A stretch of DNA of 64,000 bases from Fen-1362 sp964597035 (GTDB lineage: Bacteria > Planctomycetota > Phycisphaerae > Sedimentisphaerales > Anaerobacaceae), in contig CAZQWM010000001.1 of the NCBI GenBank assembly GCA_964597035.1, positions 171,541 through 235,540 on the forward strand, written 5' to 3'. Positions 41,097 to 50,617 of the stretch are shown here, one piece after another; position 1 is the first letter of the stretch; the number at the start of each line of letters is the position of its first letter. Position numbers and translations under genes: made by a program. The notes beneath the pieces are model-generated. The model did not search any database. It was not told the origin of the DNA and worked only from the letters and a program-made list of their open reading frames with translations.

Positions 41097-42899
41097 TCAG
41101 CTTTTTTCAGGCGCGACCGTGTTGGTTACCTCGGCAAAGTGTTTTAGCAGGTAGTCCTTCCCCGGCCCGCCTAAGTGCTCCCAGGGCAGAATATCATTCG
41201 CTGCGAATTGCCTTTGCGCGGCAACGTCAAGATTCATACTGTGTTTTTGAAAGGCGCTTTCCCAGCTCTCAGGTCTGAATGATTCACTCCACAAATCGAA
41301 CTTCGCCCCGTTTCGCCAGGCGCTCTCAATGACATTCGCCAAACGTCTGTCGCCGCGCCCTATTGCCGATTCGAGCAGCGATTGCTCAATGCCGTGGAAC
41401 TTAAACTGCAGATACTTTGCGCCCAGTTTTCTTTTTTCAGTTAGTATTAGCTGCTTGGCGTGCTCGAAGTAATCTCTCGTTTTTTGCCCCAGCCAGCCGA
41501 AAGGCGTATGCGGCTTGGGTACCAGCCAGCTAACGGTGATATTCACTTGGGCCGTCCTGCCGTCCACCTCCTTGCGAAGAGTCGCCAGTTCGCGGGCAAG
41601 GTGCACGATTTGTCTTATGTCGGCTTCGGTTTCGCCCGGCAGCCCCGTCATAAAATACAGCTTGAGTTTCTGCCAGCCGGCCTTGTATGCTGCCAACACC
41701 GCGGCGAACAGGTCCTCGTCTTTAAGCGGTTTGTTTATGATTTTGCGTAAGTTCTCCGTCGCGGCCTCGACCGCTATTGTCAACCCGCCTTTGCGCACTG
41801 AAGCCACCAGCTTCGGCAGTAACTGCAAATTTTTGTCCACCCGCAAACTCGGCAGGGATAGCCCCACGTATTTGTCGCTGAAGTACTCGTGCAGTTTCTC
41901 GATTAGTATCTCAAGGCCGGGATAATCCGCAGTCGACAGGCTGAGCAGGCTTATCGTATCGTAGCCGGTTGCGTGATAGCAGGCCTTTGCAATGTCTATG
42001 ATTCTGTCGATGCTGCGATAGCGTATCGGCCTTCTGCAAAAGCTCGCCTGGCAGAATCTGCATCGGCCCGGACAGCCGCGCATAATCTCAATACTCATTC
42101 GCTCGTGAACCGCCTGCGCGTAAGGCACTATCGGTTTTGTCGGCACTGGCGCATTATCGAAGTCATCGACGACCGCATTATTGAATTCCGTCCGCAACTC
42201 TGGCTCCAGTGCCGTGAACGACTTGATTTTGTCGCCGGCGTATTCGAATCTGTATAGTGCGGGAACGTAGAGCCAGTCGAACTTTTTTGCTGCTGCGAGA
42301 AGGATGTCCTTTTTCGGGATTGCTTGCTTTTTCAAATCGATAACCAGCCGGGCCAGCTCGACGACGGCCTCTTCCGCCTCGCCTAAAACAAAAGCATCGA
42401 TAAACTCAGCCATCGGTTCGCAGCAGTTTGCCATTCCGCCGCCTGCGATGACAAGTGGGTCGGTCTCGCTTCTGTCGGCGCTGCGCACGCTCAATCCGGC
42501 AAGGTCGAGCATATTGAGAACGTTCGTATAACAAAGCTCGTTGGTTATGCTGAAGCCGATTACGTCGAAGCTGTTCACTGCGGCCCTGGATTCGAGCGAA
42601 AAAAGCGGGATGTTTTTCTCGCGGAGAATTTGCTCGGCGTCGAGCCAGGGAGCGAAGACGCGTTCTGCCGCCACGCCTTCCAGACTATTGAGCACGTCAT
42701 AAACAATGGCCAGCCCGCCGTAGCTCATACCGACTTCGTATGTGTCGGGAAAGCACAGTGCAACTGTAAGCTCGCAGTTCTGCAGGTCCTTTTTTATCTG
42801 GTTTATTTCGCCGCCGATGTATCTGCCGGGCCTGCGCACAAAAGGCAAAAAGTCTCGTTCTATTCGCTCGGCTATTATTGTCGGTTCTCTTTTGTTCAC
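41097..42899 (-). CDS. radical SAM protein of the TIGR03960-like type
   Basis: The ~600-residue protein has an N-terminal B12-binding-like Rossmann part (VALCFPDTYEVGMSYGGLAI, DVIGFSITNELCYTNVLNML, LVIAGGGMANCCEPMAEFID) and a radical SAM core with the C-x3-C-x2-C cluster motif in MRGCPGRCRFCQASF. The later segment YFMTGLPGETEADIRQIVHL is typical of B12-binding-domain radical SAM enzymes. The substrate is unknown. A longer frame reaches past the divergent apbE start, so I chose GTG 42899 (VNKREPTIIAERIE), which leaves room for promoters. No strong binding site is visible. Confidence 0.8.
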   Translation of the reverse strand: MNKREPTIIAERIERDFLPFVRRPGRYIGGEINQIKKDLQNCELTVALCFPDTYEVGMSYGGLAIVYDVLNSLEGVAAERVFAPWLDAEQILREKNIPLFSLESRAAVNSFDVIGFSITNELCYTNVLNMLDLAGLSVRSADRSETDPLVIAGGGMANCCEPMAEFIDAFVLGEAEEAVVELARLVIDLKKQAIPKKDILLAAAKKFDWLYVPALYRFEYAGDKIKSFTALEPELRTEFNNAVVDDFDNAPVPTKPIVPYAQAVHERMSIEIMRGCPGRCRFCQASFCRRPIRYRSIDRIIDIAKACYHATGYDTISLLSLSTADYPGLEILIEKLHEYFSDKYVGLSLPSLRVDKNLQLLPKLVASVRKGGLTIAVEAATENLRKIINKPLKDEDLFAAVLAAYKAGWQKLKLYFMTGLPGETEADIRQIVHLARELATLRKEVDGRTAQVNITVSWLVPKPHTPFGWLGQKTRDYFEHAKQLILTEKRKLGAKYLQFKFHGIEQSLLESAIGRGDRRLANVIESAWRNGAKFDLWSESFRPESWESAFQKHSMNLDVAAQRQFAANDILPWEHLGGPGKDYLLKHFAEVTNTVAPEKS

Positions 42900-42920
42900 G
42901 CCCGCATTATAGCTTATAAT
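42892..42920 (+). promoter_or_regulatory. promoter candidate for apbE
   Basis: TATAAT at 42915-42920 is a perfect -10, with TTGTTC (42892-42897) 17 bases upstream as a weak -35. The start ATG 42960 follows with AGGAG nearby. It overlaps the chosen start of the divergent radical SAM gene. Confidence 0.4.
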
Positions 42921-42959
42921 CGACGGATTCGTATAGCTGATATCGTTTAGGAGTATTCT

Positions 42960-44030
42960 ATGAATCACAACAGTCGGCGAGTATGGTTTGGCATCCTCGT
43001 AAGTGTATGTTTGATTACGGCCGTGTATGTCGTTGTCAGAGTAACACCGAAGCAGCCGGTGCAGGTCAAAAGCGCCTACCGGGAGGTAATGGGGACGTTT
43101 GCCCGAATTATCACCGTGGCACACAGCCAGCGACAGGCTCAACGCTGCATCGAGGCCGGATTCGATGAGCTTGTGCGAATTGATGCACTAATGAGCGATT
43201 ACAAGGCCGATTCCGAACTTAGCAAAGTAAACCGTGAGGCGTTTGCCGGGCCCGTCAAAATCAGTCCTGAGCTTTTCGGGATATTGCAGAAAAGCGTGGA
43301 GTTCAGCCGGCTAAGCAACGGTGCATTTGATATTACCGTCGGCCCCCTGGTTGACCTCTGGCACCGGGCGGGCGAAGCAAATTCATTGCCCGACGAAAGC
43401 GCCCTTGCCGAAGCCAAAGCGAGGGTTGGATATGAAAAACTGTTACTGGATGCCAATGAATTAGCCGTGAGATTTGCTGTAAAAGGTATGCGGCTGGATT
43501 TGGGTGGGATTGCAAAGGGCTACGCAATCGACAAAGCAGTCGAGGCGATGAAGCTGTCGGGAGCCGTTGCGGGTATGGTAGATGTCGGCGGCGATATCCG
43601 CTGTTTCGGCAAACCGCTTGATAGAGATGCCTGGGCGATTGGCGTGCAGGACCCAAAAGCTGCCGGAAAAGATAAAGACGAAGCGATTGAAGGTCTGATT
43701 CCCGGAGACTATCTAATGGTTGTGCGGCTGAGTAATGCCGCTGCTGCGACAAGCGGGGATTACAGGCGGTTTGTTAAGATTGAAGGAAAGGAATTCAGCC
43801 ATATTATCGATACCAGCACTGCCGAAGGGGCTGGTAAATTGACCAGTGTTACCGTCATCGCCCCGACCGCACTCGAAGCAGATGCGCTGGCAACGGCGGT
43901 AAGCGTTCTCGGAGTCGAGAAGGGCATTGCACTTGTTGAGCGTTTGTCGACCGCCGAGGCCTTACTGATTACCGCCTCGCCGCAGTTCGAGTTACTAAAA
44001 AGCAGCGGAGCTGATGCATATCTGCATTAA
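42960..44030 (+). CDS. apbE: FAD:protein FMN transferase
   Basis: ApbE attaches FMN covalently to a Thr of target flavoproteins such as Rnf/Nqr subunits on the outer face of the membrane. The 356 residues start with a transmembrane anchor (FGILVSVCLITAVYVVVRVT). Family motifs include EVMGTFARIITVA, FDITVGPLVDLWHRAG, LDLGGIAKGYAIDKAVEAMK, VDVGGDIRCFGKP and SHIIDTSTAEGAGKLTSVTV, where the conserved Gly/Asp residues bind FAD and Mg. It has no lipobox, which is unusual but not rare. A GGAG site precedes ATG 42960. No target gene is nearby. Confidence 0.93.
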   Translation: MNHNSRRVWFGILVSVCLITAVYVVVRVTPKQPVQVKSAYREVMGTFARIITVAHSQRQAQRCIEAGFDELVRIDALMSDYKADSELSKVNREAFAGPVKISPELFGILQKSVEFSRLSNGAFDITVGPLVDLWHRAGEANSLPDESALAEAKARVGYEKLLLDANELAVRFAVKGMRLDLGGIAKGYAIDKAVEAMKLSGAVAGMVDVGGDIRCFGKPLDRDAWAIGVQDPKAAGKDKDEAIEGLIPGDYLMVVRLSNAAAATSGDYRRFVKIEGKEFSHIIDTSTAEGAGKLTSVTVIAPTALEADALATAVSVLGVEKGIALVERLSTAEALLITASPQFELLKSSGADAYLH

Positions 44031-44065
44031 CGCTACCTTTGAGTGATGCTTTTTGAAGAAATGGC

Positions 44066-44094
44066 TTGAACAGAGGAAGCGAAAGTTGTATAAG
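44066..44094 (+). promoter_or_regulatory. promoter candidate for the pyruvate:ferredoxin oxidoreductase gene
   Basis: TTGAAC (44066-44071) and TATAAG (44089-44094) are 17 bases apart. The start ATG at 44284 would have a leader of about 180 bases. A TATAAT at 44250-44255 is closer but lacks a good -35. Confidence 0.4.
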
Positions 44095-44283
44095 AATCAG
44101 TTTTGAAGTGCGTTTTTGGCAGTTGGCACAGCAGCCAATTGGTTTTGCACATCTGGGTTTTTGCCGGAGAAAGCACAAAACTATGGGTTTTTTCGTATGG
44201 GGATTGTTTTTTCCGCTCGTCTCGGCGAAAGCCATAGCCGGGTAGGTTTTATAATCGTCTTTTTCAAGAGAGGTTGATTAATT

Positions 44284-47200
44284 ATGGCTCGCAAAATAGT
44301 AACGATAGGCGGTAATGCCGCGGCTGCCCATGTGGGGCATGCAACCAATGAAGTGATAGCGATATATCCGATTACGCCCAGCTCGCCGATGGGCGAGATA
44401 GCGGACGCCAAGACCGCCAAGGGCCAACCCAATATCTGGGGTATTGTCCCTTCGGTTACAGAAATGCAGTCCGAAGGCGGCGCCTCGGGCGCGGTGCACG
44501 GCGCGCTGCTTACCGGCGCGCTTACTACAACTTTCACCGCGTCTCAGGGCCTTTTGCTGATGATACCCAATATGTACAAAATCGCCGGCGAGCTGCTGCC
44601 GACCGTATTTCATGTCTCGGCCCGGTCGCTGGCCTGCCAGGCACTTTCGATATTCGGCGACCACTCGGATGTAATGGCCTGTCGACAGACCGGCTTTGCA
44701 TTTCTCTGCTCGTGCAGCGTTCAGGAGGTAATGGATATCGCACTTATAGCCCAGCGGTCAACCATTGAGAGCAGCGTGCCGTTCCTGCACTTCTTTGACG
44801 GCTTCCGCACGAGCCACGAGGAGCAGAAGGTTGAAGAGCTTACCTTCGACGATATGCGGGCAATGATAGACGATGAAAAAGTGGCTGCCATCAAGGCTAG
44901 GGGGCTTAGTCCCGACAGGCCGATGATTTCCGGCACCGCCCAGAACCCCGATGTTTATTTCCAGGGACGGGAAACGGTTAATAAGTATTATGCCGCCGTG
45001 CCCGCGATTGTGCAGGAGGCGATGGATAAATTCGCGCAAATCGTCGGCAGGCATTACAAGCTGTTCGATTACGTAGGCGCGCCGGATGCTGAAAAGGTCA
45101 TTGTGATAATGGGCTCAGGCGCCGATACGGCGCACGAGACGGTCGAGTACCTGGTCTCGAAAGGCGAGAAAGTCGGTGTCATAAAAGTTCGGCTGTACAG
45201 GCCCTTAAGCGCCGAGCACTTCATCGGCGCCCTGCCGAAAACCGTCAAAAAAATTGCCGTTCTGGACAGGACAAAAGAACCGGGCTCACTCGGCGAGCCG
45301 TTGTATGGTGATGTCCGAACCGCCATAGGTGAAATGATGGCTGCGGGCAAAACGGCTTTTGAGAAATACCCCGTTGTTGTCGGCGGCAGGTACGGTCTCG
45401 GCTCGAAGGAATTTACCCCCGCGATGGTTAAAGCCGTCTTCGATAACCTCGATACCGGCAAGCCGAAAAATGGTTTCACCGTAGGCATTGTTGACGATGT
45501 CACAGGGACAAGTCTGGACGTGGATGAATCTTTCGAGGTTTCCGACGAGGGCTACTACTCGGCGATGTTTTACGGCCTCGGCTCGGACGGCACAGTGGGC
45601 GCCAACCGAAACTCAATCAGGATTATTGGCGAGCAGACGGACAACTACGCACAGGCCTATTTCGTTTACGACTCGAAAAAGGCCGGTGCCGTTACGGTCT
45701 CGCACCTGAGGTTCGGCAAAAAGCTGATTCGCAGACCGTACCTGGTAAGCAAGGCGGATTTCGTTGCCTGCCACAATCCGAGCTTCCTCGAAAAATACGA
45801 TATGCTCTCCGCGGCCAAAGATGGGGCGACTTTTCTGCTGACCAGTATGTATGGGCCTGACAAGGTCTGGGACACCCTGCCGCAGGAGGTGCAAAAGCAG
45901 ATAATCGACAAGAAGCTCAAATTCTACGTTATCGACGCAATCTCACTTGCGCAGGAGCTGGGTCTCGGCGCTCGAATCAACACGATTATGCAGGTGGCTT
46001 TTTTCAAGATCAGCAACATCATTCCGCTGGATACTTCAGTAAAAGCAATCAAGGACGCAATTCAGGCCACATACGGCAAGAAGGGCGAAAAGGTTGTCCA
46101 GATGAATTACGCTGCCGTCGATGGCGCCCTTGGCAGAGTGTACGAGGTCAAAGTTCCGGATAAGGTTACAAGCAGGACGAAAATGCCGCCTGTTGTTCCT
46201 GATGAGGCACCCGAATTCGTGAAGACTGTAACCGCTGAGATGATGGCGCTTCGAGGCGACAAGCTGCCCGTCAGCAGTATGCCCGCCGATGGCAAGTGGA
46301 TGACAGGCACTACCAAATTCGAGAAGCGCAATGTCGCCGTCAATATCCCCGTCTGGGAGCCGGACATCTGCATACAGTGCGGCACCTGCTCGCTTGTCTG
46401 CCCGCACGGCACGATAAGAATAAAAGCATACGACAAGAAGCACCTCGAAAAAGCCCCCGCTGCGTTCAAAAGCGCCGACGCCAAAGGAAAGGATTTGGCG
46501 GGGATGAAGTTCACCGTTCAGGTGGCGCCTGAAGACTGCACCGGCTGCGGCGCCTGTGTTCAGATGTGCCCAGCACAGGAAAAAGACGCAGACAAAAAAC
46601 CCACCGGACGCAAGGCAATTAATATGGCGCCGCAGGAACCGTTGCGGATGCAGGAAAGAGAAAACTACGATTACTTCCTGTCGATTCCGAACACCGATGC
46701 GAAATTATTCAAGCGCCAAAGCGTCAAGGGCAGCCAGTTGATTATGCCGTTGTTCGAATATTCCGGCGCGTGCGCCGGCTGCGGCGAGACCTCCTATGTG
46801 AAACTGCTCACGCAACTATTCGGCGACAGGGCCATGATAGGTAATGCCACCGGCTGCTCCTCAATTTACGGCGGCAACCTGCCCACAACACCATATACCA
46901 CCAGAGAAGACGGCCGCGGTCCGATATGGAGCAACAGTTTGTTCGAGGATAATGCCGAGTTCGCTCTCGGTATGCGGCTTACCGTGAACAAATTCAAAGA
47001 ATTGGCCCTTGACCTTTTGGATAAGGCGGCAAAGGCCGGCTGTGTGAAGACCGACCTCGCTGAGCAGATTAAAACCGCGGTTATTTCCAACGACCCGTCG
47101 CAGGAGGCGATTGAGCAGCAAAGAGCGAGAGTCGATGAGCTGAAAAAGCAGTGCAAAGCCGGCGATTGTGCTGACTGTAAGCGCCTGCTCTCGGTTGCGG

Positions 47201-47871
47201 ATTATCTCGTGAGAAAAAGCGTCTGGGCGCTCGGCGGCGATGGCTGGGCCTACGACATTGGCTATGGCGGGCTCGACCACGTGCTCGCAAGCGGCCTCGA
47301 TGTAAACGTGCTCGTGCTCGATACCGAGGTGTATTCCAACACCGGCGGACAGATGTCGAAATCGACGCCTCGCGGAGCGGTCGCCAAGTTTGCTGCAGGC
47401 GGAAAACCGTCACCCAAGAAGGACCTTGGCCTGCTGGCGATGACCTACGGCAATATCTTCGTCGCCAAGGTCGCAATGGGCGCCAATACCAACCAGACCG
47501 TGCGAGCATTCGCAGAGGCCGAAAGTTACCCCGGCCCGTCGCTCATTATTGCCTATGCCCACTGTATTGCACACGGAATCAATATGACCAACGGCTACGA
47601 GGAGCAGAAAAAAGCAGTTGCCTGCGGACACTGGCCCCTGTACCGGTTCGACCCACGGCTAAAAGACCAGGGCAAAAATCCCCTGCAGCTCGATTCCAAA
47701 CCACCGACCCTTGCCTTTGAGGAATACGCTTACGGCGAAAACAGGTATCGCACGTTGCAGCGGTCGAAGCCCGAAGTTGCAGCCGAACTGATGAAGCTGG
47801 CCACTTCTGACGCGGTCGGCAGGTATGCTTTGATGGAACAGCTTGCAAAATTACAATGCGGGCAGAGCTGA
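44284..47871 (+). CDS. nifJ: pyruvate:ferredoxin (flavodoxin) oxidoreductase, one-chain
   Basis: The enzyme oxidises pyruvate with CoA to acetyl-CoA and CO2 and reduces ferredoxin, a hallmark of anaerobic metabolism. The 1195 residues match the homodimeric type. N-terminal domain: IYPITPSSPMGEIADAKTAK and VTEMQSEGGASGAVHGALLT. Middle: GLGSDGTVGANRNSIRII. Two ferredoxin-type clusters: CIQCGTCSLVCPHGTIR and CTGCGACVQMCPAQ. C-terminal TPP domain: GACAGCGETSYVKLLTQLFG, GDGWAYDIGYGGLDHVLASG and DTEVYSNTGGQMSKSTPRGA. No break is visible. It sits alone, with purQ after 33 bases. Confidence 0.97.
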   Translation: MARKIVTIGGNAAAAHVGHATNEVIAIYPITPSSPMGEIADAKTAKGQPNIWGIVPSVTEMQSEGGASGAVHGALLTGALTTTFTASQGLLLMIPNMYKIAGELLPTVFHVSARSLACQALSIFGDHSDVMACRQTGFAFLCSCSVQEVMDIALIAQRSTIESSVPFLHFFDGFRTSHEEQKVEELTFDDMRAMIDDEKVAAIKARGLSPDRPMISGTAQNPDVYFQGRETVNKYYAAVPAIVQEAMDKFAQIVGRHYKLFDYVGAPDAEKVIVIMGSGADTAHETVEYLVSKGEKVGVIKVRLYRPLSAEHFIGALPKTVKKIAVLDRTKEPGSLGEPLYGDVRTAIGEMMAAGKTAFEKYPVVVGGRYGLGSKEFTPAMVKAVFDNLDTGKPKNGFTVGIVDDVTGTSLDVDESFEVSDEGYYSAMFYGLGSDGTVGANRNSIRIIGEQTDNYAQAYFVYDSKKAGAVTVSHLRFGKKLIRRPYLVSKADFVACHNPSFLEKYDMLSAAKDGATFLLTSMYGPDKVWDTLPQEVQKQIIDKKLKFYVIDAISLAQELGLGARINTIMQVAFFKISNIIPLDTSVKAIKDAIQATYGKKGEKVVQMNYAAVDGALGRVYEVKVPDKVTSRTKMPPVVPDEAPEFVKTVTAEMMALRGDKLPVSSMPADGKWMTGTTKFEKRNVAVNIPVWEPDICIQCGTCSLVCPHGTIRIKAYDKKHLEKAPAAFKSADAKGKDLAGMKFTVQVAPEDCTGCGACVQMCPAQEKDADKKPTGRKAINMAPQEPLRMQERENYDYFLSIPNTDAKLFKRQSVKGSQLIMPLFEYSGACAGCGETSYVKLLTQLFGDRAMIGNATGCSSIYGGNLPTTPYTTREDGRGPIWSNSLFEDNAEFALGMRLTVNKFKELALDLLDKAAKAGCVKTDLAEQIKTAVISNDPSQEAIEQQRARVDELKKQCKAGDCADCKRLLSVADYLVRKSVWALGGDGWAYDIGYGGLDHVLASGLDVNVLVLDTEVYSNTGGQMSKSTPRGAVAKFAAGGKPSPKKDLGLLAMTYGNIFVAKVAMGANTNQTVRAFAEAESYPGPSLIIAYAHCIAHGINMTNGYEEQKKAVACGHWPLYRFDPRLKDQGKNPLQLDSKPPTLAFEEYAYGENRYRTLQRSKPEVAAELMKLATSDAVGRYALMEQLAKLQCGQS

Positions 47872-47904
47872 TTTTACGCCCCGAATACTCGATGGATTGG
47901 ATGT

Positions 47905-48738
47905 ATGGGCAAGGTTAAAGCAATCGTATTGCGTGCCGCGGGTATCAACTGCGACCTCGAAACCCAGCACGCCCTCGAATTTGCCGGTGCAGCCGCCGAC
48001 CGTGTCCACATAAATCGAATCATCGAAGACAAATCCCTGCTCGACGGCTACCAGATACTCGTAATCCCCGGTGGCTTCAGCTATGGCGACGATGTCGCAG
48101 CCGGCAAAATCTTAGCCAATCAAATCAAACACCACCTCTTCGAGCGGGTGCAAAAGTTCATCGACGACGGTAAATTAGTCCTCGGAATCTGCAACGGCTT
48201 TCAGGTCCTCGTCAAGGCGGGAATACTCCCCTTCTTCGCTAAAGCTACGCAGGGCAAGCCCGGCAACGGCCACGATGGCGGCGTTACTATTACATACAAC
48301 GACAGCAACAAATTCGAGGATAGATGGGTATATCTCGCCCCGCAAACCGACAGGTGTGTATTCATCGAGCCGGCCAGGCGAATCTATTTACCCATAGCGC
48401 ACGGCGAGGGCAAAATCGTCACCAAAGACCAACAGATTCTTGAAAAACTCCGGACCGACGACCTTGTCGCGTTCAAATATGTCGACGAAAACGGCAATGA
48501 GGGCGATTACCCGGTCAACCCCAACGGCTCTTTCGAATCGATTGCCGGCCTGACGGACAAAACCGGCAGGGTCCTCGGCCTTATGCCCCATCCCGAACGG
48601 CACACGAGACACACACATCATCCTCGCTGGACCCGCCGGACGAGCAACGAACAAGACGCCCCTTCGGCAAGCTCAGGGCAGGGCGACGGTATGACAATCT
48701 TCAACAACGCCGTCAAATACGTAAATGCAAATCTGTAA
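47905..48738 (+). CDS. purQ: phosphoribosylformylglycinamidine synthase, glutaminase subunit, with repeat-derived insertions
   Basis: PurQ supplies ammonia from glutamine to the PurL synthase in purine biosynthesis. The catalytic Cys lies in LVLGICNGFQVLVKAGILP, and the His and Glu in LMPHPERHT. The 277 residues exceed a typical 220-260 because two stretches look foreign: FFAKATQGKP after GILP, and the tail part TRRTSNEQDAPSASSGQGDG before MTIFNNAVKY. The second contains the TTCGGCAAGCTCAGGGCAGG repeat, and the first resembles a TTCGCTAAAGCT-type repeat. Neither disrupts the catalytic core. Start ATG 47905 is near the end of the PFOR gene; no purL or purS is in the window. Confidence 0.9.
   Translation: MGKVKAIVLRAAGINCDLETQHALEFAGAAADRVHINRIIEDKSLLDGYQILVIPGGFSYGDDVAAGKILANQIKHHLFERVQKFIDDGKLVLGICNGFQVLVKAGILPFFAKATQGKPGNGHDGGVTITYNDSNKFEDRWVYLAPQTDRCVFIEPARRIYLPIAHGEGKIVTKDQQILEKLRTDDLVAFKYVDENGNEGDYPVNPNGSFESIAGLTDKTGRVLGLMPHPERHTRHTHHPRWTRRTSNEQDAPSASSGQGDGMTIFNNAVKYVNANL
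48231..48260 (+). repeat. TTCTTCGCTAAAGCTACG-type repeat inside purQ
   Basis: It encodes PFFAKATQGK between a conserved PurQ segment and GNGHDGGVTI. The insertion status is inferred from the interruption of the family pattern; no second copy was found in this window. Confidence 0.45.
48660..48684 (+). repeat. TTCGGCAAGCTCAGGGCAGG repeat inside purQ
   Basis: A close variant of the dispersed element in dinG and the portal gene, read in frame as PSASSGQG between the glutaminase His/Glu motif and the C-terminal helix. Confidence 0.6.
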
Positions 48739-48765
48739 GTCAATACTTCGGGTATCGGGTTGCTT

Positions 48766-50562
48766 TTAATCGGAATTGTCTAAGATACTCATAAAGGCCT
48801 TCTGGGGGATTTGCACGGAGCCGATGTTTTTCATCCTCTTTTTGCCTTCCTTTTGCCTTTTGAGCACCTTCATTTTTCTTGTAACGTCGCCGCCGTATAA
48901 TTTTGCGGTAACGTCTTTCCTGAACGGCTTGATAGTTTCTCTTGCGATGATTTTGCCGCCGATGGCGACCTGCAGCGGAATCTCGAACTGATGACGCGGG
49001 ATGGCCTTGCGCAGGCGGACGAGCATCTTTCGGCCTCTTGCTTCAGCCGTGCCGCGATGCACAATCAGCGACAGTGCATCGACAGGAATCTTGTTGATTA
49101 AAATGTTTATTTTGACAAGGTCACTCGCCTCGAAGCCGATGAATTCGTAATCCATCGTCGCGTAGCCGTGGCTGACGCCCTTGAGTGAATCGTAAAAGTC
49201 GTAAACTATCTCCGCTAACGGCGCCTTGTATTCTAACATCACACGGGTCTGACTGAGATAGTCCGTCTTGAGCAGTTTGCACCGCCGGCTCTCGGCCAAT
49301 TTCATAATCCCGCCAATCGCATCAATGCCGGTGATAATCTCCAGACGCACAAACGGCTCACGAAGTTCCTCTATATGCGTTACATCCGGCAAATCGGCCG
49401 GCGAATCGATTTTTTTAACCTGCCCGTCCGTGGTCAAAACTTCATAGCTGACGGTCGGCGCCGTCTGAACAACGTCAATATCGTTTTCGCGTTCTAAGCG
49501 TTCCTGGATAATTTCCATATGCAGCAGGCCCAGAAAACCGCATCTGAAGCCGAAGCCCAGGGCCGGTGAATTCTGCGGCACGAACGAAAAACTTGCGTCG
49601 TTGAGAGCGAGTTTCTCGAAAGCCGAGCGGAGTTTCGGATAGTCGGTGTTATTGCCGGGATAGAAATCCGAGAAAACCATCTGTATCGGCCGAATATAAC
49701 CCGGCAGCGGCTCGGCAGCGGGCCGGGAATCGTCCGTGATTGTATCGCCGACGGTAACATCCGACAGTTGACGAACATTGGCGATGACGTAGCCGACCTC
49801 ACCGGCGCCGAGCCGTTCGACGGGCGACATTTTCGGAGTGAACTTTCCCAGCTCGGTTATGAGGTATTTTCTGCCGGAACGCATAAATCTGATTTTCTGC
49901 CTTACAGCTAATTCGCCGGCAAAAACCCTGACGTAGCAGATGACGCCGCGATAATCGTCGCAGATGCTGTCGAAGACAAGCGCCGCCGTCGGCTCGCCGC
50001 TGCGGTCGGGCGGCGGCGGAAGTAGTGTTATTACCGCATCAAGCAGCTCACGAACGCCGGCGCCCGTTTTTGCACTGATGCGGAAACAGTCCTGCTTCCT
50101 GATGCCTAAGACGTGCTCGATTTCCTCAGCGGTAATTTCCGCCTGGGCGCTGGGCAGGTCAACCTTGTTGATTACGCCGAGAATCTCCGCACCGGACTCA
50201 GTGGCTAAATACGCATTTGCCACCGTTTGTGCCTGGACGCCCTGGCTTGCGTCAACTACGAGAAGTGCCCCTTCGCACGCCTTAAGGGCGCGCGAGACTT
50301 CGTAATGAAAATCGACGTGGCCGGGCGTATCGATGAGGTTCAGCATATATTCCCTGCCCTCGTGCCGGTATCTCATCGTAACGGCTGAGGCCTTTATCGT
50401 GATGCCGCGTTCCCGCTCGATATCCATATCGTCGAGAAGCTGGTCCTTCTTCTCACGGTCGCTTACCGCACCGGTAATCTCCAGTATTCGGTCGGCCAGC
50501 GTGCTCTTGCCGTGGTCGATGTGCGCGATTATCGAAAAGTTGCGTATATGTTCCGTGCTCAT
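48766..50562 (-). CDS. lepA: elongation factor 4 (LepA), back-translocating GTPase
   Basis: LepA is a ribosomal GTPase that affects initiation and translocation, near the membrane under some conditions. From ATG 50562 it has 598 residues: G1 IAHIDHGKSTLADRILE, switch II DTPGHVDFHYEVSR, G4 NKVDLPSAQ, and the LepA-specific C-terminal end (KRQKEGKKRMKNIGSVQIPQ, KAFMSILDN). The conserved start MSTEHIRNFSIIAHIDHG supports ATG 50562 over a TTG seven codons earlier. hemW lies 55 bases upstream on the same strand, possibly in one operon. It converges with purQ. Confidence 0.97.
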   Translation of the reverse strand: MSTEHIRNFSIIAHIDHGKSTLADRILEITGAVSDREKKDQLLDDMDIERERGITIKASAVTMRYRHEGREYMLNLIDTPGHVDFHYEVSRALKACEGALLVVDASQGVQAQTVANAYLATESGAEILGVINKVDLPSAQAEITAEEIEHVLGIRKQDCFRISAKTGAGVRELLDAVITLLPPPPDRSGEPTAALVFDSICDDYRGVICYVRVFAGELAVRQKIRFMRSGRKYLITELGKFTPKMSPVERLGAGEVGYVIANVRQLSDVTVGDTITDDSRPAAEPLPGYIRPIQMVFSDFYPGNNTDYPKLRSAFEKLALNDASFSFVPQNSPALGFGFRCGFLGLLHMEIIQERLERENDIDVVQTAPTVSYEVLTTDGQVKKIDSPADLPDVTHIEELREPFVRLEIITGIDAIGGIMKLAESRRCKLLKTDYLSQTRVMLEYKAPLAEIVYDFYDSLKGVSHGYATMDYEFIGFEASDLVKINILINKIPVDALSLIVHRGTAEARGRKMLVRLRKAIPRHQFEIPLQVAIGGKIIARETIKPFRKDVTAKLYGGDVTRKMKVLKRQKEGKKRMKNIGSVQIPQKAFMSILDNSD

Positions 50563-50617
50563 AGTTCTCAATGAAACTCTCAATATAGCATAGCCCGTCC
50601 TAAAAACAACATCACCA

